Of a DNA stretch of 64,000 nt, positions 37,132-49,482 are shown piece by piece. Source of the stretch: Sphagnum compactum (taxonomy: Eukaryota > Bryophyta > Sphagnopsida > Sphagnales); assembly GCA_965153455.1 (NCBI GenBank), contig OZ234502.1:14477495-14541494 (forward strand), written 5' to 3'. The notes under the pieces are model-generated. The model saw nothing but the letters and a program-made list of their open reading frames with translations, had not been told where the DNA came from and did not search any database. How positions within the stretch are numbered: the first letter of the stretch is position 1; the number at the start of each line of letters is the position of its first letter. Position numbers and translations under genes: made by a program.

Positions 37132-40100
37132 CTAGTCTGGTGGAGGATAGAAGATCTGGAGGTCTCGACGAGATCTCTCCCACTGGTGACCATCAGCATC
37201 TTGAATGATGCACAAACGACAGCCTTCCTCAAAATCGAGGTTTCCCTTTCCATCAGGATGCCCGATGAATTGGTAGGGGCCCTCCCAACTTCCAGTCAGA
37301 GCCCTTCTCTTCCCTGGCTTCTTCATCTTTACCATTGTCTGACCTGCAATCAAACCCTCAAACAAATGCTTACCTTTCCTGGCAGCATAGACTTTCTTCT
37401 GTTGCTTCTGCGCTTGCTCCACATTGAGCAAAACGTGGTCATGGATGCTTGCAATGAGTTCCACTTTCTGCAGAAACTGAGCTGCAGCAGCTTCCATATC
37501 AACACCATCGTCAGTCTCAGCAATCAGGGCATTCAAGTAGTTATCTGCCCTCAAATGTGGTGTGCGACCAGTAAGGATCATGAACGGAGAGAATTTTGTA
37601 CTCGTTTGGATCCCACATCGGTACCCAAACAGCACCTTAGCCAACTGTTCATCCCAACAATCCATGTTGGCAGGAGTAGCAGCAAGCACTGTTATGCCAT
37701 GCTTGATGGTCCTAATCATGCGCTCAGCCATCCCATTGCACTGCGGCCATTGGGGTGTAGTGCGTTGGTGTTGGATAGCATAGTCCCTACACATCACGTC
37801 GAACTTTGCAGCCCACTCACCCCCATTGTCACTCAGTACAAACTTGGGAACTCCATACCTACAAATTATGTTGTCCTCCAAGAATCTGGCTGCCGTCTTA
37901 GCTCCATGATCAACAACCGCCTTTGCTTCGCACCATTTAAAATAGTGGTCGATGGCCACCAGAGAATATCTGTTGCCTGACCTAGTCTCAAGCAATGGCC
38001 CTGCAGTGTCTAGTGCAACTCGATGGAACAAATCACAAACAGAAATGCTTTTCAATTTCTCATCTTCAGATCGAATGCTGCCTGAGCTCTTCACCAATTG
38101 GCACTGTTGGCACCCTCTGACCACCGCCTTCACATCTGCAGTTCGATTGTACCAGAAGTACCTTCGTCGAATCTCTGCCAACGTCCGCTGTTCCCCGAAA
38201 TGCCCCAGATCTTCATGCATTCGTTTCACAAGAGACACCCTTTCCTCAGGTTTGGGTACAAGCAACGCTTTGAAGAAAAGTTTCTGCTCCTTCCAGCAAT
38301 AGTTGCTTGTCCTCTTCCTGATCCTCTTGCTTTCCTCAACGTCTACTGCATCCGGCAGTACACCTTCCTGCAACAGCGTCAAACAGTCTGTATCCTCCCA
38401 TATGTCAATGCAACTCGACTTCACTCCATGGTCCTCCTCACCATCGGAAGCTGTAGGACTCAACTCATGGTCCCCAAGCTCAGACAGTTCCTGAGCTGCC
38501 AAAACCAAATCTAATTGTTGTCGCTTGTCAAAATACTGGGGCCTTCTTCTCTTCAACACCACTCGCGCTTCCTCGTGCTGCACAGGTTCATCGCCTGTTG
38601 ACACCGCTTCTTCACCTGGAATAAGTTCCTCATATAGGTCTTGTTCCGATTCGACGTCAATCATATACAGTTGATGGTTGCTGAGACACCTCCAGTGATT
38701 GATACCAAAGCAACAGGCATCATGTTGCACCAATCTTCTGTCCTTCCTCCTGACACCCATCCATTCTGTCTCTTCACCCGTCTGAACATAGAGAAGCTCT
38801 CCTTCTCCTCCAGGTACATTAGCTTGAGCACCTGCAACGTCCTGGATTTCTTCACCGAAATCATCGTCATCCACAGCTGATCCAACTGGGATCCTACTCA
38901 AAGCATCAACATTCGTGTGCCTGAGTCCTGGTCGGTGCACTATTTTGAAGCTAAAGTCTTGCAACATGCCAACCCATCTGCCTCTCCTACCATGTGCATC
39001 AGATACTGTTGCCAACCACTCTAGTGGCTTGTGATCTGTACGTAGGATGAAGTGCTTCATGTGTAAGTATTGTCAGAAATGCATGATGCCCCAGATTAGA
39101 GCGTAGCATTCCCCTTCCATTGGATGGAACTTCTTCTGTGCCTCAGTCAGACTTTTGCTAGCATATGCCACAACTTTCTCACATTTCCCTTCTTTCTGTG
39201 ATAGTATGGCTCCAACACCCTTGGGCGACCAATCTACATCCAGCCAGAAGGTTCGCTTGAAATCTGGTCGTGTGAGCACAGGCGCATCCACCAGTGTTGC
39301 CTTCAACACCTGGTATGCCTGTTCACAACCCACATCCCATACAAATGCACTATCTTTCCTTGTCAACTCAAACAAAGGTCCTGCCAAGCTTGAATAGCCT
39401 CGAACATACTTCCGGTAGTAACCTGTCAGGCCTAAGAATGATCTGACACTGGTGACATTCTTCGGTGTTGGGAAGTGTAACACTGCTTCAATTTTTCCAG
39501 GATCAGGTCAGATGCCCTCCTTACTTACCACATGACCCAGAAAAGTGATAGACTTAGCAGCAAAGCAACACTTGTTTGGATTGAGTTTTAGATTTACTTC
39601 CCTGAGCTTGCCGAGTACTGCGTCTAAATGTTGAAGGTGGTTCCCCCAGCTCTCACTGTGCACATTGAGGTCGTCACCAAACACCTTCAGAAATTTGCTT
39701 TCGAAATCCTTGAAGACCTCTGACATAATTCGTGTGAACATACTTGTTGCATTCTTGAGTCTGAAAGGCATAACTGTCCAGTCGTATAATCCAGTTTTGG
39801 TGATCAGCGCTGTCTTCTTCATATCTTCTGGAGCCATTCGAATTTGCCAGAAACCAGACTACAGATCTAGAGCAGTAAACCATGTCGATTTGCCCAGCTG
39901 ATCAATCACATCCTCCACGAGTGGCATTGGAAACAAGTCTCGACGTGTTTGAGCGTTGAGAGGCCGATAGTCCCCACAGAAATGCTTGCTTCCATCTTTC
40001 TTTACTGGCAGAGTCACCCGACAGGCATATTCAGAGTTACTGGGCCTCATCTTACCCAAATCTACCAGTGCATCAATCTGCCTCTTCACTTCAGCTTCCT

Positions 40101-42240
40101 CCCAGTAGGACAGTCGACCAGGAGATGCTTTGCAAGGTGGAAACCCTTGTGTGTCAATGCTATGCTCTCCAATGGTGCAGCAGCCCAGCTCGCCCTTGTT
40201 CCAAGCAAAGACGTCTTGGTACCTCTCCAATATTTCCCAGAGTTGTCGCTGCCCATGCTCACCTAAATCGATGTCGATATTAATTCGTTCACAGATCTCC
40301 TTCCATCTAATGCCCAATCCAAGATGGCTGGATGATGCGGATTTCTCGGTGGGCTTATAGTCAGAGTGGCCATTTTCTACCTGGACAGTTTGGAGTAACA
40401 TCGGAAGTGCAGAGTCGCGTCCAGGACTATGTTGCTGCAACAGCTGTGGAACAGGTAAATCGTGTGTGGGTCCTTGCACGGCCTGTCTGCTCTTCTCTGC
40501 ATCAGACACCCATCTGATCCAATCGGCATAATCATCCCCATCCGTGATCTCTTCGGTCATAATCCGGTCAGCCTGCTCTTGCAACATCAATCGCAGCATT
40601 TCTTGCGGCCCTTCTAAATTCACCAATTCCTCAAACTCAGCATCTACAAACTCATCCTCTGAATCGATCTGTTCTAGTCGATTAGATTCCGAATCGTAGT
40701 ATTCACTGTCATCACTGTCATCATCAAAAACTGAGGTAGACGCGTCGTCCCCCTCGTTGACCGCCTCTCGATCCTGATCAGGTACCACGTCATCATCTTG
40801 GTCGACATGTGTGTCCTTCCAAGTAGTCGGTGCTTCTCGCACCATTGTCCCCGCACTCATTCTCTGCAGCAAATTCACCACTGTCAACGGCAACACTTCT
40901 ACATCGGTCCCAGGCCCATGCCTTACCTGGATCAGACCTCGTTCCACATCAAGCACCGCTCCAATCTTCATCAGAAAGTCCAATCCCAGTAGCACGTCGT
41001 ACCCATCTGTGTCTACTACCATGAAAGTCATGGCACATTGTATTCCTCCAATTTTGACTTGCAGCTCATCAATCCGGCCCACTGCCTGAGTGATCACTCC
41101 TGATGCAGTCTTGTAACTCTCATTTCCTGTCACAAGATGCATCATACCCAATTCCCTTACTACAGCAACAGCCAGCACAGACATGGATGCTCCTGTATCC
41201 ACTAATCCTTCAATGACGCAGTTGCTGATCTCCACAGGCAGGTGTAGAGTCCTGCTCCGATGCGTCTTACTGACGCAGATCTTCCTTAGTGATGGGAGTG
41301 CAGAGACCACTAAAACTTGATTCTCGGTGGTTTCCAGATCCCTTTTTCTCCTTGCCAGCTTTACCAAGCTCTCAAGGTGCTCCAGCTCGCCAGGAATCAT
41401 GAGAATAGTCTCCATGGGGGATAGAGAAATCTTTCCCTTTATGAAATGTGAGAGGATTTGGGACCTTACAGAAGTGTCCCTGCTCATACCAACTCCCTCC
41501 CTCTCAGCTTCAGGGATTGGCGCAACTCCTCCTGGTGCTACATCGATAGGAGTCCTCCTCCTTGGTACTCGGGTGTAGGAAAACAAATTTTCATTTCCAC
41601 ACAGCTTATTAAGCTGCTGCTTGGTCGCTGCTCCGTCATCAAGCAACACTTCTAAGAAATTCGCTGCTCCAGCTGTTGATTTCCCATCTTTGGGCTTCTT
41701 CCAGCATTTGTCTTCAGAGTGCCCCAATCCTGCACAGAAGGTACATTTGATTCCACAGTTCTCTGTCCTATGCGGCATATTGCACTTTGCACATTTTGGC
41801 CGTGCTTCATTTAGCCTCGGACAGGCAGTGGCCATATGGTCCCCACCTTTACAGAGTTGGCATCCTCCAAACACAGTGGAAGAGGACGATGATGCTGGAT
41901 CATGCGAACTCCCTTTGAAGAAATTAATGAGTGTGTTGTTCAATGCAGTAACCTGCTTCTCCACATTGCTCTTCGACGTCTCCTCTTCCTGCTCCTCTCG
42001 AAGAGGCTCATACGGTGTTTCCCCGAGTTCACCCAGAACTCTTTCTACCTCCGTTGCAGCTCTAACCAATTCTTCGATATCTGCAAACGTCCTCACCATA
42101 CATAGCTTTCGAATCTCTGGCCTCAATCTGGCCAGGAATCTCCTCCTCTGCTCGACTTCTGGTATCTTGCCCTTGCGAAACAACTTGTCTAGTCGTTCAA
42201 AATATTTCTGAACCCTTTCTTTGGGTTCTTGTTTGATGGC
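37132..42240 (-). pseudogene. gag-pol: Gypsy gag (C-terminal part) and pol polyprotein, interrupted by stops
   Basis: A single frame runs from the CACTA junction at 42240 to a stop at 37132. In order it shows the end of the gag retrotransposon domain (QEPKERVQKYFERL), three CCHC knuckles (about 41850-41700), an aspartic protease (VDTGAS, 41202-41185; LLGLDF), reverse transcriptase with FGDDLN (39681-39664), RNase H (TDHKPLEWL), a long acidic linker, an integrase zinc finger (about 38225-38100), and the integrase core with LDTAG, SDNGGEW and ERMIR. A GPY-like tail follows and no chromodomain. The frame is broken by TAG at 39859-39861 and TGA at 39508-39510 and 39073-39075; all fit C-to-T changes of glutamine or arginine codons. 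The frame is otherwise preserved. Confidence 0.95.
42238..42240. repeat. CACTA target-site duplication, left copy (GGC)
   Basis: GGC directly before the CACTAC terminus. The identical GGC follows the other terminus at 51429-51431. Three bases is the standard duplication length for CACTA elements, and keeping one copy restores an Ala codon and an open gag frame. Confidence 0.95.
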
Positions 42241-42790
42241 CACTACTACATATTGTGCCCTTTTGCGAAGGGCCAAACAAAAAATCTGAAGGTTTTGCGA
42301 AAGAAAATCAAAAAACCTGAAGGGTTTGCGAAGGAAAAAAAATTTGCCAAATTTGCGATGCGGTCTGCATTGCAACTTGTGGCGCACCATTCATCGCAAA
42401 TTTATAATGAACCTTTAATCATCGTAGCACTTTTGCGAGATACACAACAAACAAAACTTTGCGATCCGCTCAGTCTCTGTCCACATAGCGAACTTCCACC
42501 CTTCGCAACGTTTAATCATACTCAAAACATCGCAACCTTTACAATACACAGAGTATTGCTACAGACTTTGCGATCTACAACACATCGCAACGTGCGGTAT
42601 GTGGCGCGTCGCAGTTTGCGTTTCAATATGTATCGCAAACCTCATCACAAATTTTTACAAAACTTTCCGGTGGTGGACGTATCGCAAGGTGCGATGTGAG
42701 TTTGCTCGCAAAGTAGTGAAAGGGTTACTGGAGAAGGAAGTTTCGCAAAAGGGTTTCGCAATGTCATCTGATTCTCAAAACGCCATAAAA
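42241..42790. repeat. Left subterminal TTTGCGA repeat region
   Basis: About 18 occurrences of TTTGCGA or close variants (TTGCGAT, TCGCAAC, TCGCAAA) occur in both orientations within 550 bp of the terminus. In characterised CACTA elements such motifs bind the TNPA protein. The matching right-hand region is at 50750-51428. Confidence 0.85.
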
Positions 42791-43030
42791 AAATAAAAAA
42801 TCTTTTAGACCAAATGGAAGCTATAAATCCACTTAACCATTATTATAATCTATGTTGCCTTAGTAGACTGAGTGAAAATATCAATAAAGTACGCATAGCA
42901 GTGCTCCTATTCTTGAAAATAAAATTACACAATGGAGTAGAATAGGCAGAAAATGACACAATGAACATTGTGAAGTAATATAGAATCACAAGCCACGATG
43001 GAAATTTGCATAAAATTAATGAGTTTAACA

Positions 43031-46000
43031 TTATACGTGGTCATCATCCACCTCAGAGGTTGTAAACACAACCTCTGGTTTCTCACCTAAAATAGAACGG
43101 GACCGTGGCACATATGTGACAACAAGTGACCATTCCTCTGGGTTTGGGGGATAAGGAAGATAAAAACATTGTTCTACATGACTAGGAAAAGTAAATGGCT
43201 CTGAAGTTTGCCAATGAGATGGCTGATAACTGGTGGCAGATGTCTTTAACCATGTGTGTCCGCACTCATCCTGAACTATAATGCAATTTGCACCAGCAAG
43301 GTTCACTTTAAACCACTTGCACTTAAACTCATACTCTTCAAACTTTGAATGTGCATCATAAGATACCCACCAAGATCTCTTCCAGCTTTCCATAATGTGG
43401 CACAATATCTCGAACAATATTCCTGTCATGCCGACTACTTCTAGAGTCCTGAATGAATTGCCCTTGAACTCCACAGTCAAAGGTGCGGCCCCTTTTTTCA
43501 TCCAAACTGGAAATCCTGAAATTAATATTGTGTTAGGCATTGTGAGTCCTAAACTTATATGATAATAGAAACTTCATGCCCATAAAAATCATCCTAGAAC
43601 ATTCTAAAAAATTTGTCTAGAATATGAAGATGAATTAATATGCCTAATGAAATAGAAAAAATGAATACCTGAAATGTCTTCCTTGTGTCCACATTGCTGA
43701 ACGTGTTGTCACAACTCTCAGTGGTCCGTGAACCATGGTGCGAACATCATCTGTGATCTCTGGAAAACATGATATACTTTCTCCTTGTGCCAACAATTGA
43801 TCCACTTCAACCAACTTCTCTTTCATGTACTTATGAAACGTAGGAAAAATCCTTGATCTCCCACTCATACTTTTGGCATTCTCATAGAAGTTCCTCCACT
43901 CTTCCATGACATTGCTATTATTCAACATGAATGTGGTCAGCTGAATTAACTCTGTAGGTAATAACATACGTGTTTTGACGGCACCAGTCAAACGGTCTTC
44001 CTCCTCTTCTCTTTCTTCCATCCAGACATGAGGACATGATGGATCTATAGTGGCCAAGATGTTGGTGCAATAAAACATGCTCTCTGCTGCCAAGTGTCCT
44101 GCTGCCATGCTTCCCTCCACTCGTGCATGGTTACGGACATAACCTTTTAATACTGCCATATATCTTTCAAGCCAATACATCCACCGACAATGCACAGGAC
44201 CAGCAATGGCTATTTCATCCACAAGGTGAACTAGTAAATGCACTTGACAATCAAATAATGATGGAGGGAAGGCCTTTTCCAACTTGCATACCACCTCTGC
44301 TGCTATTACCCTCATTCTTGGAATCTCCTCTACAAATAACTCCTTTGAGCATACCCATCTCAACATATATCCCAATGACCAAAGAGCATCTTGTACTTCT
44401 GCACTAGCTAAGCCTATTATTGCCACAGGCAATATGTGTTGCAGTAAACGATGATAGTCATGTGTCTTGAGATACCTTGGCCACTTGTGGTCATCGTCCC
44501 TACCAAAAGCTTTTTGAAGATTAGCTCCATAACCTGCAACAAGGTACCATAAAATTATACAAAAGGATTCTAGACATCCAACAGATAACATTCTATACTT
44601 CAAACTCTTTTTCCAGTATAAGGCATACAGATTTAAATATAAATAAAAGCAATAGAGTACTTCTAAATTCAACCCTTGCCATCAAAGTTCAAACCTGTAG
44701 GGAATCGCATCTCTCCTATGCGATTTCGAAAGTCTCTTCTTTCTTATGTAGTAAGTGTCCATGGAGCTAATGGTCGCTGCTCAATACCTGTGTTAGGATC
44801 AACAGTAATCCACACATCGGGATGCCTCTCAAAAACCTCACAGGCCTCCCTAAAGTTACTGTCCTTCTCTCCATAGAGCTGTTTTATGATAGCCTTTCCC
44901 ACATTTCCCTCAATGTGCATGGGGTCCAAGAGATGACGTATTTTCAGCTCACCCCAGTAAGGCAAGCTGTTGAGTATACCCCACCTTGTCAATCCACTAC
45001 CCTCAAACACCATAGAATCATTTAGGTCAATAACTCTATTGGCCACATCCCTCCAATATGCAAAAGTGGTAGCTTCTGGAATATCACGCTCATCACCATA
45101 AGGCATGTCAAAAGATGAAAATAAAAGTGGGTCTGATCTCATATCATGTCCCAGTGGAAGAAACTTTGTATGGCCAAGGCAAACAATTTTGCGAAGATGG
45201 CTTGAGTATTTAGCCATGTCCTCGAAACTTGGGCCACATGTAGAGCAGGCCTTGTAGCCTTGAGTTTGCAGCCCACTTACAAAACCAAACCCTGATTGTA
45301 GAAGAACGGAATATTAGAACAACAAATAATCACAAAACAGAATAATAAAGAAATATATAGAGGCATGTGCATGATTTCTTACCAGGATAATCATGCATTG
45401 TCCACATGCAGATTGCCCTCGACTTGAATACACGTGGTATTCCTCCAGTGGTCTTCCTCCCATCATATGCCCATACTCCATCCCACAATGTTTTGAGCTC
45501 ATCGACCACTAGTGCTAAGTAGGTGTCTAGGTTTTTCACCTTACTTGGCCCTGGGATAATAAGAGAAAGCAGCAAAAATCCTTTTTTCATAGACAACCAC
45601 GGAGGAAGGTTGTAATTCATGACAACAACTGGCCAAACAGAGGTAGGTCGTCCCTTTCCTCCAAGTGAATGTGGACTAACACCATCTGATGCTAACCCCA
45701 ACCTCACATGCCTAGGGTCACGCTCAAACTCTGGCCATGTTGACTCCACATGCTTGTGAGCAGGAGAGTCAACGGGTAACCTCATAACACCAGGCTCTGA
45801 TCGATGTTCCTTATGCCAAACCATTAACTCGGCCAAGTCTGTACATCGATACATGTGCAGCAAGCGAGGAATAATGGGAAACCACCTTACTGATTTCCTA
45901 GGCACCTTCTCTGTAAGCATCTAAGGATCATATCGAGCCTCTTCACATGTACTGCACTCTGTTAAATGGGCATTGTTCCCATGAAATAACATGCAGTCAT

Positions 46001-46562
46001 TAACACATGCATGGACAATTTGATACTCCATGCCTATGGAGGATAAGATCTTTTTAGCCTCCTTCCAAGATCCTGGCAAAACATTTTCCTCAGGTAGCAA
46101 GAGGCTATGACAAAACTGGAAAATGTCTAACAACATAGTCTTGCTTGCCTTGTGTTTTGCTTGGATGTTTAACAACCCCAGTATGGCTGCTAAACGACTT
46201 AACCTTGCACCTTGAAAAATAGGTGTTTGAGCATGTGCCTTCGCCTCTTGCCACTGCCGTTGTGCCTGGGCAGTATGTTGATGACGTGGATCATCTGCAT
46301 TGGCTCCTTCATCATGTGGGTTGCTAGACATATCATCAACTATGTCAAGTCCAAACCAGTCAACCATGAAGTCATCCATTGCTTGTTCTTGGTTTGCAGG
46401 CAGTGGTGCTTCCTGAACTGGTTGAGAGACACCTTCATCATGAGCAGACAAGTCATTTGATGAAGAATGAGTTGATGAAGAGTCTGATTTGTCTGGCATG
46501 CCCATTTCCCGATATGTTGCTCTCAACCTTCGTGGCAACATGTCTTCAGAAGGCCGAATATT
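43031..46562 (-). pseudogene. CACTA TNP2-type transposase, broken
   Basis: Exons can be traced at 46562-45383, 45291-44695, 44533-43669 and 43515-43031. The first three junctions use GT-AG sites and keep phase. The protein has the usual N-terminal signature (ACVNDCMLFHG, then CSTC and RY), FPIIPRLLHMYR, MRLPVDSPAHK, LGLASDG, LPPWLSMKKG, and LDPMHIEGNVGK. The third exon (NLQKAFG to FHKYMKEK) resembles DUF4218 and the fourth resembles DUF4216 (KCKWF, EQCFYLPYP). Breaks are a TAG at 45921-45923, a TAA at 44744-44746 and a one-base frameshift near 43362-43380 in the last exon. Upstream exons at 47640-48080 can join it in phase. Confidence 0.9.
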
Positions 46563-46708
46563 CTATGCAATACCAAATCCAGAAAATCTTAACTATATAC
46601 CAAGCATAGTTGCATATTACATTATAAATAAAAAATGCCAAAATGCATGTATATAGATATGGTATGTTATGCCTTAAACAAAGTACATAGTTCAGAAATG
46701 GTGGAATC

Positions 46709-47509
46709 CTAATTCCACTCATAGTGTGTAAACAACTCATCTCCTGATCTGATCGTCCTAGTAGCTAACACCAGGCAATGGTCTTCATGATAAGTCTCGC
46801 CATATGGTGCTGGAGGAGGTCCCTCAACAAAAACCCACTCACAATTAGCCCTACGTTTAGGCCGACTCCCCACCGTACTGTTGATGAAACCAGCAATGTT
46901 TCCAGAACGTATGGGGTCTCCATCTATCACCCTCACATCACTATGCCTCCTAGTGCTACCAGCAAAGGTGTCCATCTCAAGAGCAAAGGTCTTCCACTCA
47001 AGATGTTGTCTGAGGATCATGTTCCAATGTCTTCTCTTATAGATAGGCCCACCATAAGGGAACAAAGTAGGACCCTCTCTACGATAACTAGTTGAATCCT
47101 CTACAATGATGTCCTCACAAGCATATACTCCATAGCCATGCCTCTCTCCAAGTGTAGAGGTCTTAACAATCCATCGTCTACCCCAAACCACAACCTCCTC
47201 ATCATAGGGCAAACTATCAAGCAACCCAAGAACTGCAGGGTTCCATGACTGGATAATATTGGCACATTTGCCAGTGAACTCACACATACCCCATCTGCCC
47301 TCAACAATAGTCCTAGCATGACCCTCACTTGGACGTTGTGCTTTGGATCGCTGTCTAACGGAGGGCAGACATGGCCTTGCCTCATGATGTGGATTACTGG
47401 CCTCATGAGAGGCACTAATCCCTACAGCAAATGCATGCGAAAGTGCATTTCCTATGGCAGCTAAAACCCCTTGTGATAGAACATAGGGTGGTGGTGTCAT
47501 ACGGGAACC
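46709..47509 (-). CDS. SET-domain protein exon inside the CACTA element
   Basis: 266 residues from a phase-0 splice acceptor (AATAG at the exon edge), or 263 from the first ATG at 47500, to a TAG stop at 46709. The SET signatures appear in order in the C-terminal half: HGYGVYACEDI, YGGPIYKRR, VIDGDPIRSGNIAGFINST, RANCEW and RTIRSGDELFTHYEW, matching the GxG, NHS, AxxC and GEELxxxY landmarks. The final tyrosine is present; the NHS histidine is replaced (NST). SET domains transfer methyl groups to lysine, usually on histones. The frame is intact while the flanking transposase is broken. It lies between transposase exons on the same strand. It may be a captured host domain or an established component of this CACTA lineage; substrate and activity are unknown. 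Confidence 0.8.
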   Translation of the reverse strand, partial: GSRMTPPPYVLSQGVLAAIGNALSHAFAVGISASHEASNPHHEARPCLPSVRQRSKAQRPSEGHARTIVEGRWGMCEFTGKCANIIQSWNPAVLGLLDSLPYDEEVVVWGRRWIVKTSTLGERHGYGVYACEDIIVEDSTSYRREGPTLFPYGGPIYKRRHWNMILRQHLEWKTFALEMDTFAGSTRRHSDVRVIDGDPIRSGNIAGFINSTVGSRPKRRANCEWVFVEGPPPAPYGETYHEDHCLVLATRTIRSGDELFTHYEWN

Positions 47510-47639
47510 CTATTACATTCAAAAAACCACAACAAATCATGGAAGTGAAAATAGTTTCAAAGAGGATTTCATGAAAAATAACATGTATCAAAGAGGAAAA
47601 ATGACAATGGTAAAATGACAATGGTAAAATGACACTTAC

Positions 47640-48080
47640 CACATGAGATGAAGAAGCTCCTGGGGTAAGACCACGATGACGCCCAAATCGCTGAATGTGT
47701 TGAGCACAAACATATGACTTTTGTGAAATCTGACCAACACACTTGGTGCATTGGCAAAGCTGCCGAGGTGGACCATGAAGGGAATGAGACACCTCTGCTT
47801 GCGTATGAGCTGATGTGCCTTCGTTTGAGGAGGATGAGTCACTAGTGGAGACAATGGAGGAGGAAGACATATCATCTGTCACATTCATAAGGCACAAATG
47901 TAAGGCAATGACCAGATAGGACTTTCAAAAATCATGTGATACAACAATATAAACCATTGACAACTCATAAATTGAGACTACCTAAACCAAAAAGAAATGC
48001 ATACCTGCATCCAATGTGGGCTCAACAATGCCTATAGGACTGGTTGCCCGAAACCCTTTGGCATATGCACAACAGGAGCT
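47640..48080 (-). CDS. 5' exons of the CACTA transposase or SET transcript (zinc-binding N-terminus)
   Basis: Exon 47875-47640 (236 bp) has a serine-rich start then CQCTKCVGQISQKSYVCAQH, a CxCxxC...CxxH zinc-binding pattern as found near the N-terminus of CACTA transposases, ending in a good GTAAGT donor. An exon upstream ends at 48005 (GATGCAG before GTATGC) and joins it in phase through a 129 bp intron. It encodes AYAKGFRATSPIGIVEP but shows no in-frame ATG before a stop. The 47640 donor joins in phase 0 either to the SET exon acceptor at 47509 or to the TNP2 exon acceptor at 46562. A partial gene: the true start was not found. Confidence 0.6.
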
Positions 48081-49482
48081 CTCTGACCTACAACTCTTGA
48101 GAAGAAACCCTAAACCCTAAAACTTTGCGAGCCCCTTGCAAACCCCCTACCATCGCATCCCTTTTCGCATATGCATACGTTACTTAAACCAAAGCCCTTA
48201 AATCTTCAATTCCGCCGACGTTAGCGAAGCCCCCGACTTTGCAACCATCCAACGTTGCGATACAGAAAGCATTGCACGGCAGTTGCGAGCAATACCGTAT
48301 CGCAGGTTGCGATGCGGGTTACATCGCAAGACCCTAATTTCTGAAAGTCCTTAAGCTGGAACGGAATAAGGTGTCTGCCCAAGCTTTCTGGGGGTCTAGA
48401 CTAGAGTACCACGGCGAGTGAATTTGAACTCATTCTCGGCATTGCTCGAGAATTGTAGAAGGAAAGCTTGGGCAGACAGGAGGGGGCGGATTGCAATGGC
48501 TGGGACTGGTGGAGGGGGTTCTGGGTCTAGAGGAGGTGACAACAATGGGGAAAGGTTGAGGAAGATGGTTGCTGATCACTTGAGAGCTTCAGAGTTGTTT
48601 GCAATCGATACTAGGACACCTGAAGGGCTGGCATCCCTGACAGCCATCTTAGGTCAAGCATTGCAAGCAGGGCTGACTGCTGGGGAAGCACAAAGAAAGG
48701 AGGAGGCAAGGAAGGCTGCAGAAACCAAGGCAGCAGAGAAGAAGAGAAAGAGAGATGAGAGAGCAACAACAGGAGCTCTCTGACCTAGAACTCTTGAGAA
48801 GAACCCTTAAACCCTAAAACTTTGCGAACTCCTTGCGAACCCCTTGCGAACCCCCTACCATTGCATCTGTTTTCGCATCTGGATCCGTTACTTAAACCAA
48901 AGCCCTAAAATCTTTAATTCCGCCAACGTTAGCGAAGCCCCCGACTTCGCAACCATCCAACGTTGCGATACAGAAAGCATTGCACGGCAGTTGCGAGCAA
49001 TACCGTATCGCAGGTTGCGATGCAGGTTACATCGCAAGACCCTAATTTCCGAAAGTCCTTAAGCTGGAATGGAATAAGGTGTCTGCCCAAGCTTTCTGGG
49101 GGTCTAGACTAGAGTACCACGGCGAGTGAATTTGAACTCATTCTCAGCATTGCTCGAGAATTGTAGAAGGAAAGCTTGGGCAGACAGGAGGGGGCGGATT
49201 GCAATGGCTGGGACTGGTGGAGGGGGAGGGGGTTCTGGGTCTAGAGGAAGTGACAACAATGAGGAAAGGTTGAGGAAGATGGTTGCTGATCACTTGAGAG
49301 CTTCAGAGCTGTTTGCAATCAATACTAGGACACCTGAAGGGCTGGCATCCCTGACAGCCATCTTAGGTCAAGCATTGCAAGCAGGGTTGACTGCTGGGGA
49401 AGCACAAAGAGAGGAGGAGGCAAGGAAGGCTGTAGAAGCCAAGGCAGCAGAGAAGAGAAAGAGAGATGAGAAAGCAACAACA
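48067..49482 (+). repeat. Tandem duplication of promoter plus first exon (~700-715 bp unit)
   Basis: Unit 1 (about 48067-48766) and unit 2 (about 48767-49482) are over 95% alike by eye. Each contains an interstitial telomere-like ACCCTAAA stretch, TTTGCGA motifs, GGGGTCTAGACTAGAGTACC and the start of the TNPA-like frame. Each unit begins with the same CAGGAGCTCTCTSACCT sequence that is coding in the third occurrence at 49483, so the break lies inside the exon. It therefore arose by unequal exchange or replication slippage within the gene. Confidence 0.9.
48496..48783 (+). pseudogene. Truncated first-exon copy of the TNPA-like gene
   Basis: Starts with the same MAGTGGGGSGSRG as the downstream gene and follows it for about 95 residues. 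It then stops at TGA (48781-48783), where the intact copy reads CAC in ALSPRTLEKK, and falls into the duplicated promoter sequence. Product is probably non-functional. Confidence 0.75.

Noticed and set aside
37072-42211. Plus-strand ORFs of 100-300 residues over the Gypsy pol region
   Set aside because: They are antisense shadows of the pol frame. The minus-strand reading has all retroelement domains in order.
42241-42390. N-terminal extension of the long pol ORF beyond 42240
   Set aside because: It reads into the CACTA terminus. The true gag continues at 51429, so the first 50 residues of that ORF are transposon end sequence.
48100-48125. Telomere-like ACCCTAAACCCTAAA
   Set aside because: Only two or three units, inside the transposon promoter and repeated at 48807 by the tandem duplication, so it is not a telomere.
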